From NCBI GenBank assembly GCA_004194705.1, contig SADC01000202.1:62001-126000 (forward strand): a stretch of 64,000 nucleotides of DNA, given 5' to 3'. The translations under genes were made by a program, and so were the position numbers. How positions within the stretch are numbered: position 1 is the first letter of the stretch; every line of letters begins with the position of its first letter. The stretch comes from Ditylenchus dipsaci (lineage: Eukaryota > Nematoda > Chromadorea > Rhabditida > Anguinidae). Below the pieces are notes generated by a model. It was not told the origin of the DNA. It saw only the letters and a program-made list of their open reading frames with translations, and made no database searches. Shown here in pieces: positions 47,839 through 58,190 of the stretch.

Positions 47839-48596
47839 GGGTAAAACGGAATTTTGCAGCTAATTCTCGTAATTTTGCAGCTAATTTTTTTTGCAGCTAA
47901 TTCTCGTAATTTTGCAGCTAATTCTCGTAATTTTGCAGCTAATTTTTTTTGCAGCTAATTCTCGTAATTTTGCAGCTAATTCTCGTAATTTTGCAGCTAA
48001 TTCTCGTAATTTTGCATCAAATCCTTGTAATCTTGCAGCAAATATTAGTGAATTTTGCGGGAATTCGAATTTCCTAGTCAAAAGATGACTTGGATCGCTC
48101 AGAATCCCAGCCCGGAGTGGTCAGAAGCCCTAAAAGTTGGTTTTTTGGGGGTTTACTATAGGGGGGGGGGTAAACTTTTTGCGAAAATTCGATTGGGCAG
48201 TTCAGAATTCCGGTCCGATCGGCTTAATCGCTCAGAATTCCGCCCTGAACTACTCAAAACCGTCATAAACCTGAAATTCTGAGCGATTAAGCCGATCGGA
48301 CCGGAATTCTGATCCGCCCAATCGAATTTTCGCAAAAAGTTTACCCCCCCCCTTTAGTAAACCCCCAAAAAACCAACTTTCAGGGGCTTCTGACCACTCC
48401 GGGCTGGGATTCTGAGCGATCCAAGTCATCTTTTGACTAGGGAATTCGAATTCCCGCAAAATTCACTAATATTTGCTGCAAGATTACGAGAATTAGCTGT
48501 AAAATTACAAGAATTAGCTGCAAAAAAAATTAGCTGCAAGATTACGAGAATTAGCTGCAAAATTACGAGAATTAGCTGCAAAATTCCGTTTTACCC
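47839..48596. mobile_element. Foldback MITE with iterated TAATTCTCGTAATTTTGCAG units and 9-bp duplication
   Basis: Ends GGGTAAAACGGAATTTTGCA and exact inverse. GTTTGAAAA stands immediately outside both ends (47830-47838 and 48597-48605). The left arm iterates GCAGCTAATTCTCGTAATTT about six times and the right arm its inverse. The centre is a second palindrome with GATCGGACCGGAATTC. A similar centre occurs in 50240-51040. Confidence 0.88.
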
Positions 48597-48655
48597 GTTT
48601 GAAAAGTAAGGGAGACCGGGCCCCTTCAAAAAATTTTAGATTTCCTGAGAAAAAT

Positions 48656-49288
48656 AGGGTGGTACTTTTTCTAGTACCAAAATACTTAATTCTAGTACCA
48701 AAATTTTCATTTTTTTAGTTTTTCTCTTTTTCTCCTCACTTTGTAGGTACACTTTTGAAATTTTTTTACACTACAGTCAAACCTCGATAATCCGCCACCT
48801 CATGGGACCGATCCGAGGGTGGCGGATTATCGAGGTGGCGGTTTAGCGGGGGTAAACTTTGTTGAGTTTCTCTGACGGCCAACCAAATCGGGCTTATCGA
48901 GGGTGGCGGTTTATCGAGGGTGGCGGTTTAGCGGGGTGGCGGATTATCGAGGTTTGACTGTATCATGTAGCCCTGAATCTCTGCTACTCAACAAGATATC
49001 TTTTTTCAGTAAAAAGATTTAAAAAGTTGGAGATTTAGGTGTCTGAATAGAGGAACTTGGTCGAAAAAGTTACTTCATACAAAGCTCAAAATCTTCATAT
49101 CTTTGAACTTTTTTACAGGAAAATTGAAGTCTAGTTAGAAAGCTGAGATTCAGGGCTACACGTTCATGTGTCAAGGAAAAAATCTCTAACTTTACAAAGA
49201 GTTTTTATATGAATGTTAAATTTTAGTACTAGAAAAAAGTATTTCGGTACTAGAAATAAGTATTTTGGTACTGGATTTAAGTATTACC
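48656..49288. mobile_element. Foldback with TAGTACCAAAATACTT units, carrying a nested pogo-type MITE
   Basis: Left units CTAGTACCAAAATACTT (48673-48715) face right units AAGTATTTTGGTACT (49227-49280). Arms also share TCTCTACTTTTTTTC-like and TAGCCCTGAATCTC sequence. Flanking CTGAGAAAAA and CTGAAAAAGA are only an approximate duplication. Confidence 0.6.
48774..48960. mobile_element. pogo-type MITE, CAGTCAAACCTCGATAATCC ends
   Basis: Ends CAGTCAAACCTCGATAATCC and inverse GGATTATCGAGGTTTGACTG with TA on each side. GGTGGCGGTTTATCGAGG units are iterated inside. No frame. Confidence 0.85.
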
Positions 49289-49339
49289 TGAAAAAGAAGC
49301 GACTATTTGAATTCCCGCCACGCTTAGGTGTCGGCGTCT

Positions 49340-49912
49340 TTCGGAAATTTTCGAAAGCCATGAAGAGCGTTTCGAAGAACTTATCAGCATAATAATTATA
49401 AACATTTTTCAAAGGACCTAGACTAGACATATCAGCAGCCCCTTGTTATATAACTTCAAGGTGCTCTACAGAATTTGCAAAAAAATATGTCAATGAAGTC
49501 TTTGAAAAAAACACTTCTGAAGGTTTCCTTATCGTCGTCAACAATCGCTTCCAGTTGACTCAGCAAGGACTGAACTGCAGACTTACAATAAGATGAAATG
49601 CATAGGCCCGCAAGAGGATCCGCTGCTATTTTGGAAGGTATTGCTTTTATATGAATATGGTTTTGAGTGAATTCCAGCTTGATTTTACTTAGGCGAATAA
49701 AAAAACTTATCCAAATCTTGCTAAACTTGCGCGTCGTTATCTCTCAGCCTCAGCAACAAGCCAACCAAGTGAGCGAATATTCTATGTAGCCCGAGATGTG
49801 TAAAACTATAGAAGGATCAAACTTAGTCCGGAGAAAGCCGAAATGCTCATATTTCTGAATAAAGCTCTGCCTATCATCAATTACTGCTACCGTAAAAATC
49901 ATCACATGACTT
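49340..49912 (+). pseudogene. hAT transposase remnant (C-terminal dimerisation region)
   Basis: From 49693 the frame reads YPNLAKLARRYLSASATSQP, then SERIF, and after an in-frame stop [20 protein letters not shown]. This is the hallmark hAT C-terminal block (dimerisation domain; family pattern Tyr-Pro-x-Leu...Ser-Ala-Thr-Ser...Ser-Glu-Arg-x-Phe-Ser). Upstream, DPLLFWK around 49620 fits the family's Trp block, and the sequence between may be an intron. An in-frame stop at about 49798 shows it is dead. It is the only hAT-like protein seen and may relate to the 8-bp-duplication foldbacks here. Confidence 0.8.
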
Positions 49913-50239
49913 GAAAAAATAAAACATGAAAAAAAATTTGAAAAACAAGAAAAAATTTTGAAATGTGAATCTTAAATTCAAAAAAAAAATTATGTCTGAA
50001 CGTGAGCAAAGAGTCGTATTTTGGATAAATTTTCGAACTGGCCAAAATATGACCAACCGGAAAAAGAGGGTAAATAGGTTAAAATTTAGACAAAAAAATA
50101 CATCAACAGATCAGAGTATGAGCAGGACTAAAAAAGTACCCAATAAAATAATTTTTGACAGAGAGAGAAATCCTGTTAAAAAAGGTCTAAGGAGAAAATG
50201 ACCGTTGAAAATGTCGTCAGGAAAATGTCTAATTCTCTT

Positions 50240-51040
50240 TGGCTCATACTGATTTGGTTTGCGAAAAGGCTGAAATATGCCACGAAAAAGATTATTTCTG
50301 CCACGAAAAACGACATACCACGAAAAAGCGGAAATGTGCCACGAAAAAGCTGAAATGTGCCACGAAAAAGCTGAAATGTGCCACGAAAAAAATTATTTAT
50401 GCCTTTTTCTCTCCAAGACCAACCAAATATTGCAATATTTTGCAAGAATTCAAATTTTTCAGTCATTAAATAACTTGGATCCCTCTGAATCCCACGCCGG
50501 AATGGCCAGAACCCACTGAAAGTTGGTTTTTGAGGGTTTACTGAAGGAGGGGGGGGTAAAACTTTTTGCGAAAATTCGATTGAGCGGATCAGAATCCCGG
50601 TCCGATCGGCTGAATCACTCAGAATTCCACCCTGAACCACTCACAACCACCATAAACCTGGAATTCTGAGTGATTCAGCCGATCGGACCGGGATTCTGAT
50701 CCGCTCAATCGAATTTTCGCAAAAAGTTTACCCCCTTTAGTAAACCCCAAAAAGCCAACTTTCAGGGGCTTCTGGCCATTCCGGGGTGGGATTCTGAGGG
50801 ATCCAAGTTATTTCATGACTAAAAACTTTGAATTCTTGCAAAATTCTGCAAAATTTGGTTGGTCTTGGACAGAAAAAGGCATAAATAATTTTTTTCTAGG
50901 CACATTTCAGCTTTTTCGTGGTACATTTCAGCTTTTTCGTGGCACATTTCCGCTTTTTCGTGATATGTCGTTTTTCGTGGCAGAAATAATCTTTTTCGTG
51001 GCATATTTCAGCCTTTTCGCAAACCAAATCAGTTTATGCC
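50240..51040. mobile_element. Foldback MITE with iterated GCCACGAAAAAGCTGAAATG units and 8-bp duplication
   Basis: Left units (50275-50400) and inverse right units (50895-51010) are present, with ends holding ACTGATTTGGTTTGCGAAAA and its inverse. ATTCTCTT stands outside each end (50232-50239 and 51041-51048). The centre is a palindrome with CCCGGTCCGATCGGCTGAAT, related to that in 47839-48596. Confidence 0.85.
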
Positions 51041-51320
51041 ATTCTCTTTTCAACCAATTCTTCGTTCAAATTTATTCGAAATGAAATTTTAAAAAGGCGC
51101 TAATGTTGGTATTCAAATTTTGAAACGATCAGACGAGAAGCCGATTCTTAGGAGCTTACCTTTCTCGATCTTTGTTTGCTTATTAATTTGGCTGTAATCT
51201 GATTGTTTTTCAATCGCAATATTTCCATACGTCATCGCTATTTGAGCTTTTACGTTTGAATTCATCGTTTTGACCTAATGTCTAAATTGTTGCAGGATAT
51301 TTCGATCGATTTGAAAAGTT

Positions 51321-54300
51321 ATGAATAAAATGGGAAGTTCGAAGAAGGCTCCACAGAAAAAGAAAAATGTTCAAGTTGTTGTTCGCGTTCGGTATGTATT
51401 GGGTTTTGCCTTAATTCAGCACTTTACATAATTTGAAATACTTTCAGACCGCTTAGCGAAGATGAATTAAAGGTGAAGTGCAAAAGCGTTGTTGTCTGTG
51501 ATACGGTGGCCAGAACCGCTATGATGAAGTCAAACTTATCCGACAATATTCGATCCGCTCCGCAGCGGACTTTTGGGCCATTTGACAGGGTATAACAGGC
51601 TAAACCTGTTTCGTACATATATTTGATATTTTAAAGTTCAGGTGTACGGTCCTGAGTCAACACAGGTTCAGATTTACAACGAGATTTTGGAACCGCTTAT
51701 GAAGGTATCTTTTATAAGGTTCTTTGCTTCTTGGTACGACTTACTTGATTGCTTGCAGGAGGTACTCAATGGCTATAACTGCACTATTTTTGCGTAGGTC
51801 TTCGTTAGTTATATCCTTTTTTCAAAACTCCCCTTTCAGCTATGGACAGACTGGCAGTGGGAAAACTTTTACGATGGAAGGCATGTATTTTCGCTGTCTT
51901 GCCAATATGCTGTTTACTTAATTGTATTTGTAGGACGACACGATGAGAGCAGCGAATATTCTTGGGACAAAGATCCGACATCAGGAATTATACCTCGAGC
52001 TTTGCACCACATATTTTCGGAGCTGGGGGATCAGGTCTGTAAAATGTGATGTTTTTTTGGAAAAATTCGGGGGGATTTCGGTATTCACACCCCAGTCAAC
52101 TTCGGAATACACACCCCAGTCAACTTAGGTATACACACCCCAGTCAAAAATCAGCTTGCGGGACCAAGGAAATCTTTTTTAATTTATTATAAAAACTTTT
52201 AAACTTTTAACAGAAAAATAATTTTATAAAAAATACAAACGGTTAAAAATAAAAATAAATTTGCCTTGCTCCTCTAAGCGGATTTTTGACTGGGGTGTGA
52301 ATACCGAAATTTAACCGAAAATTCTGGCAGCGTTAAAATTTAGGAGGTCGAGTACTACACTGTCCGCGTGTCCTACATTGAGATGTATAACGAGCAAATA
52401 TACGATCTCCTCAGCACAAGCGAGTCGTCTCAGACTGATTCGTTGAGAATTTTCGACGATAAAAACAAGGTTGGGGTTGATGTCTTCTTAGAATTCTGTA
52501 CAGACATTTTTGGTTCAAACATTTCAGGGAGTCTCAATCGTCGGTATGGAAGAAGTGGCTGTGAGAAACAGAAGTGAAGTCTATACTCTTTTGAAGAGGG
52601 GAGCTGAAAAACGCCGAACTGCATCTACTCTGATGAACATAAATTCCAGTCGTTCGCACTCTGTTTTTACTGTAACTGTGATGGTAAGTACAAGGTGTTT
52701 TGAGAAATTCACCGGTTTTAAAACAGTCGTAACTATTTTCTAGAGCGATTTTCAATTCGTATTTTTTTTAATTGATTTATTTTTCGCCGAGAATGTTTTT
52801 TTGGTTTATAACGTGGAAAAGGAAAAGACGATTTTTGCTTGGTCTCCCTGTGGTTTGGGCTTGGGACATCCAGAAACCACCTAGAATCCAGGGCCCAAAC
52901 CACAGGGGGACCAAGCAAAAGTCGTGTTTTCACGTTGTATACAGTCAAACCTCGATATAACATACTCCCGGAATATCGTAACCCTGGTAACCGTACCCTG
53001 GAATATCGTAACCCTTTGAGACCATTTTGTTGGATTTACTTACTGCCCCCGCTATTAACGTACCCTTGGCATAACGTACCCCTTGATATAACGTACCCTC
53101 GATATAACGTACCCCTCGCAGATAACACTGATCTCTCCATTACCCTCGCTATAGCATATCCTCGAAAAATAGTGTGTTATGCAGGTTAAAGATGGTTCAC
53201 TGACTTAATTAATATTGATCTGGTTTCTTCAAATAAATCACTCCTTGCAAAAATCCGTGATTGATACAATTTTAAACCAGGGAATGGGGGTAAAGATGGT
53301 TAACGGACACATGATTGGTTTTTGAATGGATATAAGCGGATATCAGTATAATTTATATGCTCCATAATTTGATTAATCGAAATCCAAGAAATACAGCCAA
53401 CAATAATGAATTTTTCTCTCGGCTAGCCATTTATTGTTGTTTTTTCGGGATCGTTATTGTTTAGCTTATAAATGAAATCACTTATAAATAAAATCATATG
53501 GCGTACACCTGTCATCTATTTGGTTTCTGTCCTCTATATAACGTACCCTCGATGTAACGTACCCTCGATGTAACGTACCCCTTTACCCGGCCCCAAAGTG
53601 TACGTTATATCGAGGTTTGACTGTACCAAAAAATATTGTCGGCGAGAAAAATGGTTACAAAAATAGGATTTTGAAAATCCCTCGAGGGGAAAAGTTATGG
53701 CTGTTTACAACCGGCGAATTTTACTGGATACACCCTGTAAAATCAAAAAATTATATACTTTTTCATTTTAGATGCGAGAGCCAGGATGTGTAGCTGGAGA
53801 GGAATTATTGCGGCAAGGAAAATTGAATTTAGTGGTAATACTAGCATTCCTTGAGGCTTGTGCACCAAGCAAATACATTTAGGACCTGGCGGGATCAGAG
53901 AACATAGGCCGGTCTGGCGCTACTTTGGAAAGAGCTCGAGAAGCAGGTTGGCATTTATAATGGCTAAGTTGATCCACATTTGATAATGTCTTCAGGAAAC
54001 ATCAACGTCAGCCTTTTGGCATTGGGTCGCGTAATAAACTCGCTTACTACAAATGCTCAGCACATTCCGTACAGGTGGATAATTAATCTTTATTAAAGCC
54101 TATATCTCCTTCTTCTTGCAGAGAAAGCAAGTTGACTCGAATATTGCAGGATTCACTTGGAGGAAAGACGGTATGACAAAGTATTTGTTGCTCTTTCCCA
54201 TTGAAATCTTCAGATTACCACAATCATTGCCACTCTTTCTCCAGCCTCTACCAATCATGATGTCTGTTGATATGCTGAGATTATTACGGTGTTAATTCAT

Positions 54301-57300
54301 TAGTTTTCAGGAGTCAGTTAACACACTGGATTACGCTCAGCGAGCCAAGAATATTAAGAACAATCCGGAATGCAATCAAAAGATTACCAGAAAGGCGTTG
54401 CTCAAGGTAGGATTGTGAAAATTAATTAAGCCTTACCAATTTATGTATTAGGAGTACGATGAAGAAATTGAAAGACTTCGCAAGGATTTGGTTGCCATGC
54501 GCGAAAAGAACGGAATTTACTTAGACAAAGAAAACTACGAGTAAGTATTGTTTTTGGGTATTTGTCTGTTATGTCGTGTTTAGCCGGATGCTTGAACACA
54601 ACGATGAAAATGAAGCTAGGATTGAAGACTTGGAAGCTCGTCTTATGGCAAATCTCTATCGCGTCAAAATTTTATCTGAAGATCTTCAAATCATGGACGA
54701 ACATTATCAGACCGTATATCAGAAGTGTCAGCGTGCCTTGGCTAAGTTGGAAGCTAGAAAATCAGAGCTGGAAAGCCTGCACTTGGTAAGTTTTTTATTT
54801 TTTATGGTGGATAATCTTTGTTTGTTGGCTTAGGATCTTGCCAAAACTAGAGACAATGTGAAGGCGGCTAACAGTGCACTTGCTGTTTCCAATGATGCAT
54901 TTACCCGTTTACGAAGCCAAGCATATTCGGTATACCATTTCTATAGTATATCTTCTTTTGGCACCGTAATTGCATTTTCAGTTGCAAGAGAACTGTGCAA
55001 TATATCACGACGATTTGGGTTAGCATCTTAATTTAAACCGTAGAAGATTAGTGTTACAGTCGACTCTCTACATAACGTCTTTCAAGGGACCATCCAAAAC
55101 GGACGTTATGGGGAGAGGACGTTATATGGAGAGTCGTTATGTAGAGTGGCACTCGCCTATATATCACTCACCAGACGTTATGTAGAGAGTTTTTCAAAGA
55201 AAATGTTTATTTCAACAATAAATTGCACCCGAACAAACAATCATTGGATGGGCATAAATTTGGGCATTGCACAGCAGCCCAACTTCACGGATGTTGAAGA
55301 ATCTTCAAAGCTTCAACTGCTTCTCGAGTATTGTCTGGTGGTTCTGGCACTTGGTCAATCTCTATCAATAACAATATCCCTTAAAGAAAAATCCTTTTAA
55401 GAACCCAGCAAAACAAATAATTTCCTTTCCGTCTCCGGCTCTTCCACTTCCGTTTAGACAAACGTTGCAATTTCGGCCAGAGTGAGCGTCCCATCAGTAG
55501 GGAGTTGGTGATACAACGATAAACAGTCGTCCAATGTGCCTTTCACCAAATCCAGCGGCTGCAATTCCGCCCAAAGTGTGCTTTATTAATTACTGGCGTT
55601 TTCGAGATCCACCTTATCGCCAGCGCCTTCCTGATCCATCGATGTATCCTCTTGATTGTCAGTGCCATCCTTGAGAAACGGAAATTTTTATTTGTAAAAA
55701 ATACAAGATTTGCTTCTGACGCTTAATGAATCCGGCTTTTCGGAAGCAATTGGCGATAGTTTCCGGTTTAGCATCCGACCAGGAACGATGAAGAAAGCGC
55801 GGTGCTTTGTTAAGATTAATTTTCTACTTGGTTATCTAGGTAGAAGTAGGTAGCCGTGGTAGTGCAACTTTAAATTTTGAAAGCTGCCCAGAACTGAACA
55901 TATTTGCAGCGAAAAATGAACTATTTTCTTTTTGAGACGCTTTCAATTTTAATTTTTTTTTCGAAAAGACGTTATATGGAGAGACGTCTTTGAAGCAGTG
56001 TCCAGCCAAATTGGGACGTTATGTAGAGAGGGACATTATGTAGAGAGTCGCTATATAGAGAGGCAGTTGTTCGAGTATTTAGTTTAGACCAACCAAACCA
56101 GTTTCACTGGGACGTTGTAAGGAGAGGGACGTTGTATAGAGAGTCGTTATGTAGAGAGTCGACTGTATTAATATGGGTGCACTACGTTTCACCGTCCCTA
56201 TTTTCACCGTTCACTATTTTTACCGTCACTATTTTCACCGTCACTATTTTCACAGTTCATTATTTTCACCGTCACTATTTTCACCGTTCACTAAATTCAC
56301 CGTCAGCACTTTAGGACCGCTTTTTAGATCTAAATTTTTTTAAAATTTTAACAGTCTTGGTACCATATCGTAGCCCTGAATGTCATCTACATTTTGGTAC
56401 TACAAATTCTGAAAAACATAAAACAAATTTAGAACTAAACTTTAGAAGGCGTTCAATCTCACACTTTTTCATCACGGTATAACGCAGGGTGAGCGTCTTT
56501 TATATTATAGAACTAAAATTTTTCGTTTTTTCTAGAAATTGTAGTTTCAAAATGTAGCTGACATTCAGGGCTACAATTTGGTGCCAAAACTTTTAAAAAT
56601 TTCGAAAAATTTAGACCTAAAAAGCGGTCTTAAAATGCTGACGGTGAATTTAGTGAACGGTGAAAATAGTGACGGTGAAAATAGTGACGGTGAAAATAGT
56701 GAACGGTGAAAATAGGGACGGTGAAACGTAGTGCACCCATTAATATAGACTTTATGATTAAGCAAGCGTATGATTTGTTTAGGAGTTATGCATAACCGGC
56801 TGGAAGAATTGCGACAGGTGTCTTCTTCGAATGATCATCTCTTAGGGCAGTTTGCGGCCGAAAGAATTCACCAAGTTAGCAAGGGCAAAGAAAGTATCCA
56901 GCAATATGTTCAGTCGTACGGAGATCTGAGTGTCAAATTCAAGGAAATGATTGTGTCAGTTCAGCAGAAAATGGTTGAGATGGATAAGGCTGTCGAGCAA
57001 CAGGTTGTATTTTGTATTCTTGCAATATTTATCACGAAATTATCTAACTTATCCAGCAAGGCATGTCTCACGAACTTGCTTTTTCCCTGACGAAGAATTT
57101 GGTGGATTCACAAACTGCCACAGAAAGGTTTGTTCATCAGGAATTCCAGCGTATTCAACCGACAGGTTTGTTCACCCATGCTTGGGATAATGGTGTTTTT
57201 TCAATTTTTCTGCTCTAGGTGCGACTCCACGTCGACGTGAACCCGAATATGACATCTTAATGGAAGACTTGCCACCTACTGCAGAATTGATAAAGCAACA

Positions 57301-57549
57301 AGAAGCTAATGCTACTCCACGGCGTGCTAGTAGTGCATTCAGGGTTCGTGATTCTATTCTGGAATCTGATTTCCGTGGTTGGTTGCATTCATTATATTTA
57401 GTAGTTATTAATCATTTATTTGGTGTTATTTAGCCAACATGATGAGTCCTCACTCGATCAGCGAAAAGTTGAAGAGCAAACAGAATTTGGAGACAGTGGA
57501 TGAGCACCTGCAAAAGTCGTCATTTTTGGATAATGAGGAAGCGGAGTGA
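51321..57549 (+). CDS. KIF11: Kinesin-5 (Eg5/BimC) plus-end-directed mitotic motor
   Basis: Cross-links and slides spindle microtubules. It has 22 exons with fully consistent phase, 719 codons plus stop: 51321-51391, 51448-51589, 51642-51704, 51759-51793, 51840-51880, 51934-52034, 52344-52469, 52528-52683, 53772-53834, 53883-53946, 53996-54074, 54122-54170, 54214-54261, 54311-54406, 54452-54540, 54584-54785, 54834-54929, 54982-55018, 56783-57003, 57057-57165, 57219-57374 and 57434-57549. Motor: P-loop GQTGSGKT (residues ~106-113), switch I SSRSH (~233), switch II DLAGSE (~267) and neck [10 protein letters not shown] (~357). A coiled-coil stalk of only ~240 residues follows; human Eg5 totals 1056. 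The tail has a BimC-box-like [12 protein letters not shown] (~629), where Cdk1 would phosphorylate the Thr, and a second NATPRRAS (~660). One intron starts GC instead of GT (51881). Introns carry several transposons. No frameshift is seen. Confidence 0.96.
52067..52317. mobile_element. Foldback MITE with CACACCCCAGTCAACTT units in a kinesin intron
   Basis: ATTTCGGTATTCACACCCCA and its inverse frame the element, and the left arm iterates TACACACCCCAGTCAACTT three times. GAAAAATTC before and GAAAATTC after it are a near-perfect 8-9 bp duplication. Confidence 0.65.
52835..52930. repeat. Short hairpin MITE
   Basis: TTTTGCTTGGTCTCCCTGTG and GGTTTGGGC pair with their inverses across about 30 bases. 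In the kinesin intron 52684-53771. Confidence 0.65.
52942..53623. mobile_element. pogo-type MITE with iterated TCGATATAACGTACCC units
   Basis: Ends CAGTCAAACCTCGATATAAC and inverse GTTATATCGAGGTTTGACTG are flanked by TA. The end motif is repeated inward many times as GATATAACGTACCCTC, then stops before a unique core (53180-53510). No transposase. Confidence 0.88.
55057..56165 (-). mobile_element. Degenerate pogo/Tigger transposon in a kinesin intron
   Basis: Ends CAGTCGACTCTCTACATAAC and inverse, flanked by TA (55055-55056 and 56166-56167). The minus strand around 55820-55730 reads [20 protein letters not shown] and KAGFIK, the conserved block near the C-terminus of pogo/Tigger transposases (family pattern Trp...Thr-Ile-x-Asn-Cys-Phe...Ala-Gly-Phe). 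Further on (about 55550-55430) comes an acidic tail region with stops. Most of the DDE catalytic domain is missing, so this is an internally deleted, inactive copy. Confidence 0.85.
56175..56738. mobile_element. Foldback MITE with iterated CACCGTCACTATTTT units and 8-bp duplication
   Basis: Ends GGGTGCACTACGTTTCACCG and exact inverse. ATTAATAT stands immediately outside both ends (56167-56174 and 56739-56746). The left arm iterates TTCACCGTCACTATT about seven times and the right arm its inverse five times. The centre holds an AGCCCTGAATGTC palindrome. It sits next to the Tigger copy in the same kinesin intron. Confidence 0.9.
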
Positions 57550-58190
57550 AGAAATCTTCAAAAGAATCATATGAGATTGTGCGAAAATTCCAGTTTCGTC
57601 TGTTATTTGCGTCTTTATGGTGAAAAAATATAGTTACACTTGGGTGTTTACTGTGTGATGTATGGATAATTGGTGTGACGATTAATACACACTTTGAGCA
57701 GTCAAGGGTGTGTATCTATGAAAAAAATATACCATATACCGAACACGGAAACATATTGGATCAGATACCGGATGTCCAAAAGTGTTGGGGAGCTCATGCA
57801 CAATATGCGCCCCAGGTTTTTTTAGTCTACCTTACCCATTGGAGATGATGTTTAAAATGATCATGTTAACTGTAGTCACCATGATCACCATAATCACAGT
57901 GTTACCGTAATCGTAATAAACAGGGAGGACCAAGTTATTTTTAATTAAATGGAGCAATTAAAAAAACATTTGGGGCGCATATTGTGCAGGAGCTCCAAGT
58001 GCAGGTTATTGGATATCAGATTTCGGATTAGAAAAAAGAGCGCCCGAGCGGTCCGTAACACTTCTGAGGAGGGATGGTACGTGACAAAACGCCCTAACAG
58101 CCCAAAACGCCCTAGATCGGGAAAAGGGGACAAAACTCGCTAAATTAACAAAAGGGGATAAAACGCCATAGGTCGAGAAAAAGGGACTAA
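57550..58190. other. 3' flank of kinesin and repeat sequence
   Basis: The kinesin 3' untranslated region and poly(A) site should lie here; no single AATAAA can be singled out with confidence. From about 57745 a palindrome is seen: TTGGATCAGATACCGGATGT, then GGGGAGCTC, mirrored near 57960-58025. The core GATCATGTTAACTGTAGTCA resembles 7800-7900. Confidence 0.45.
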
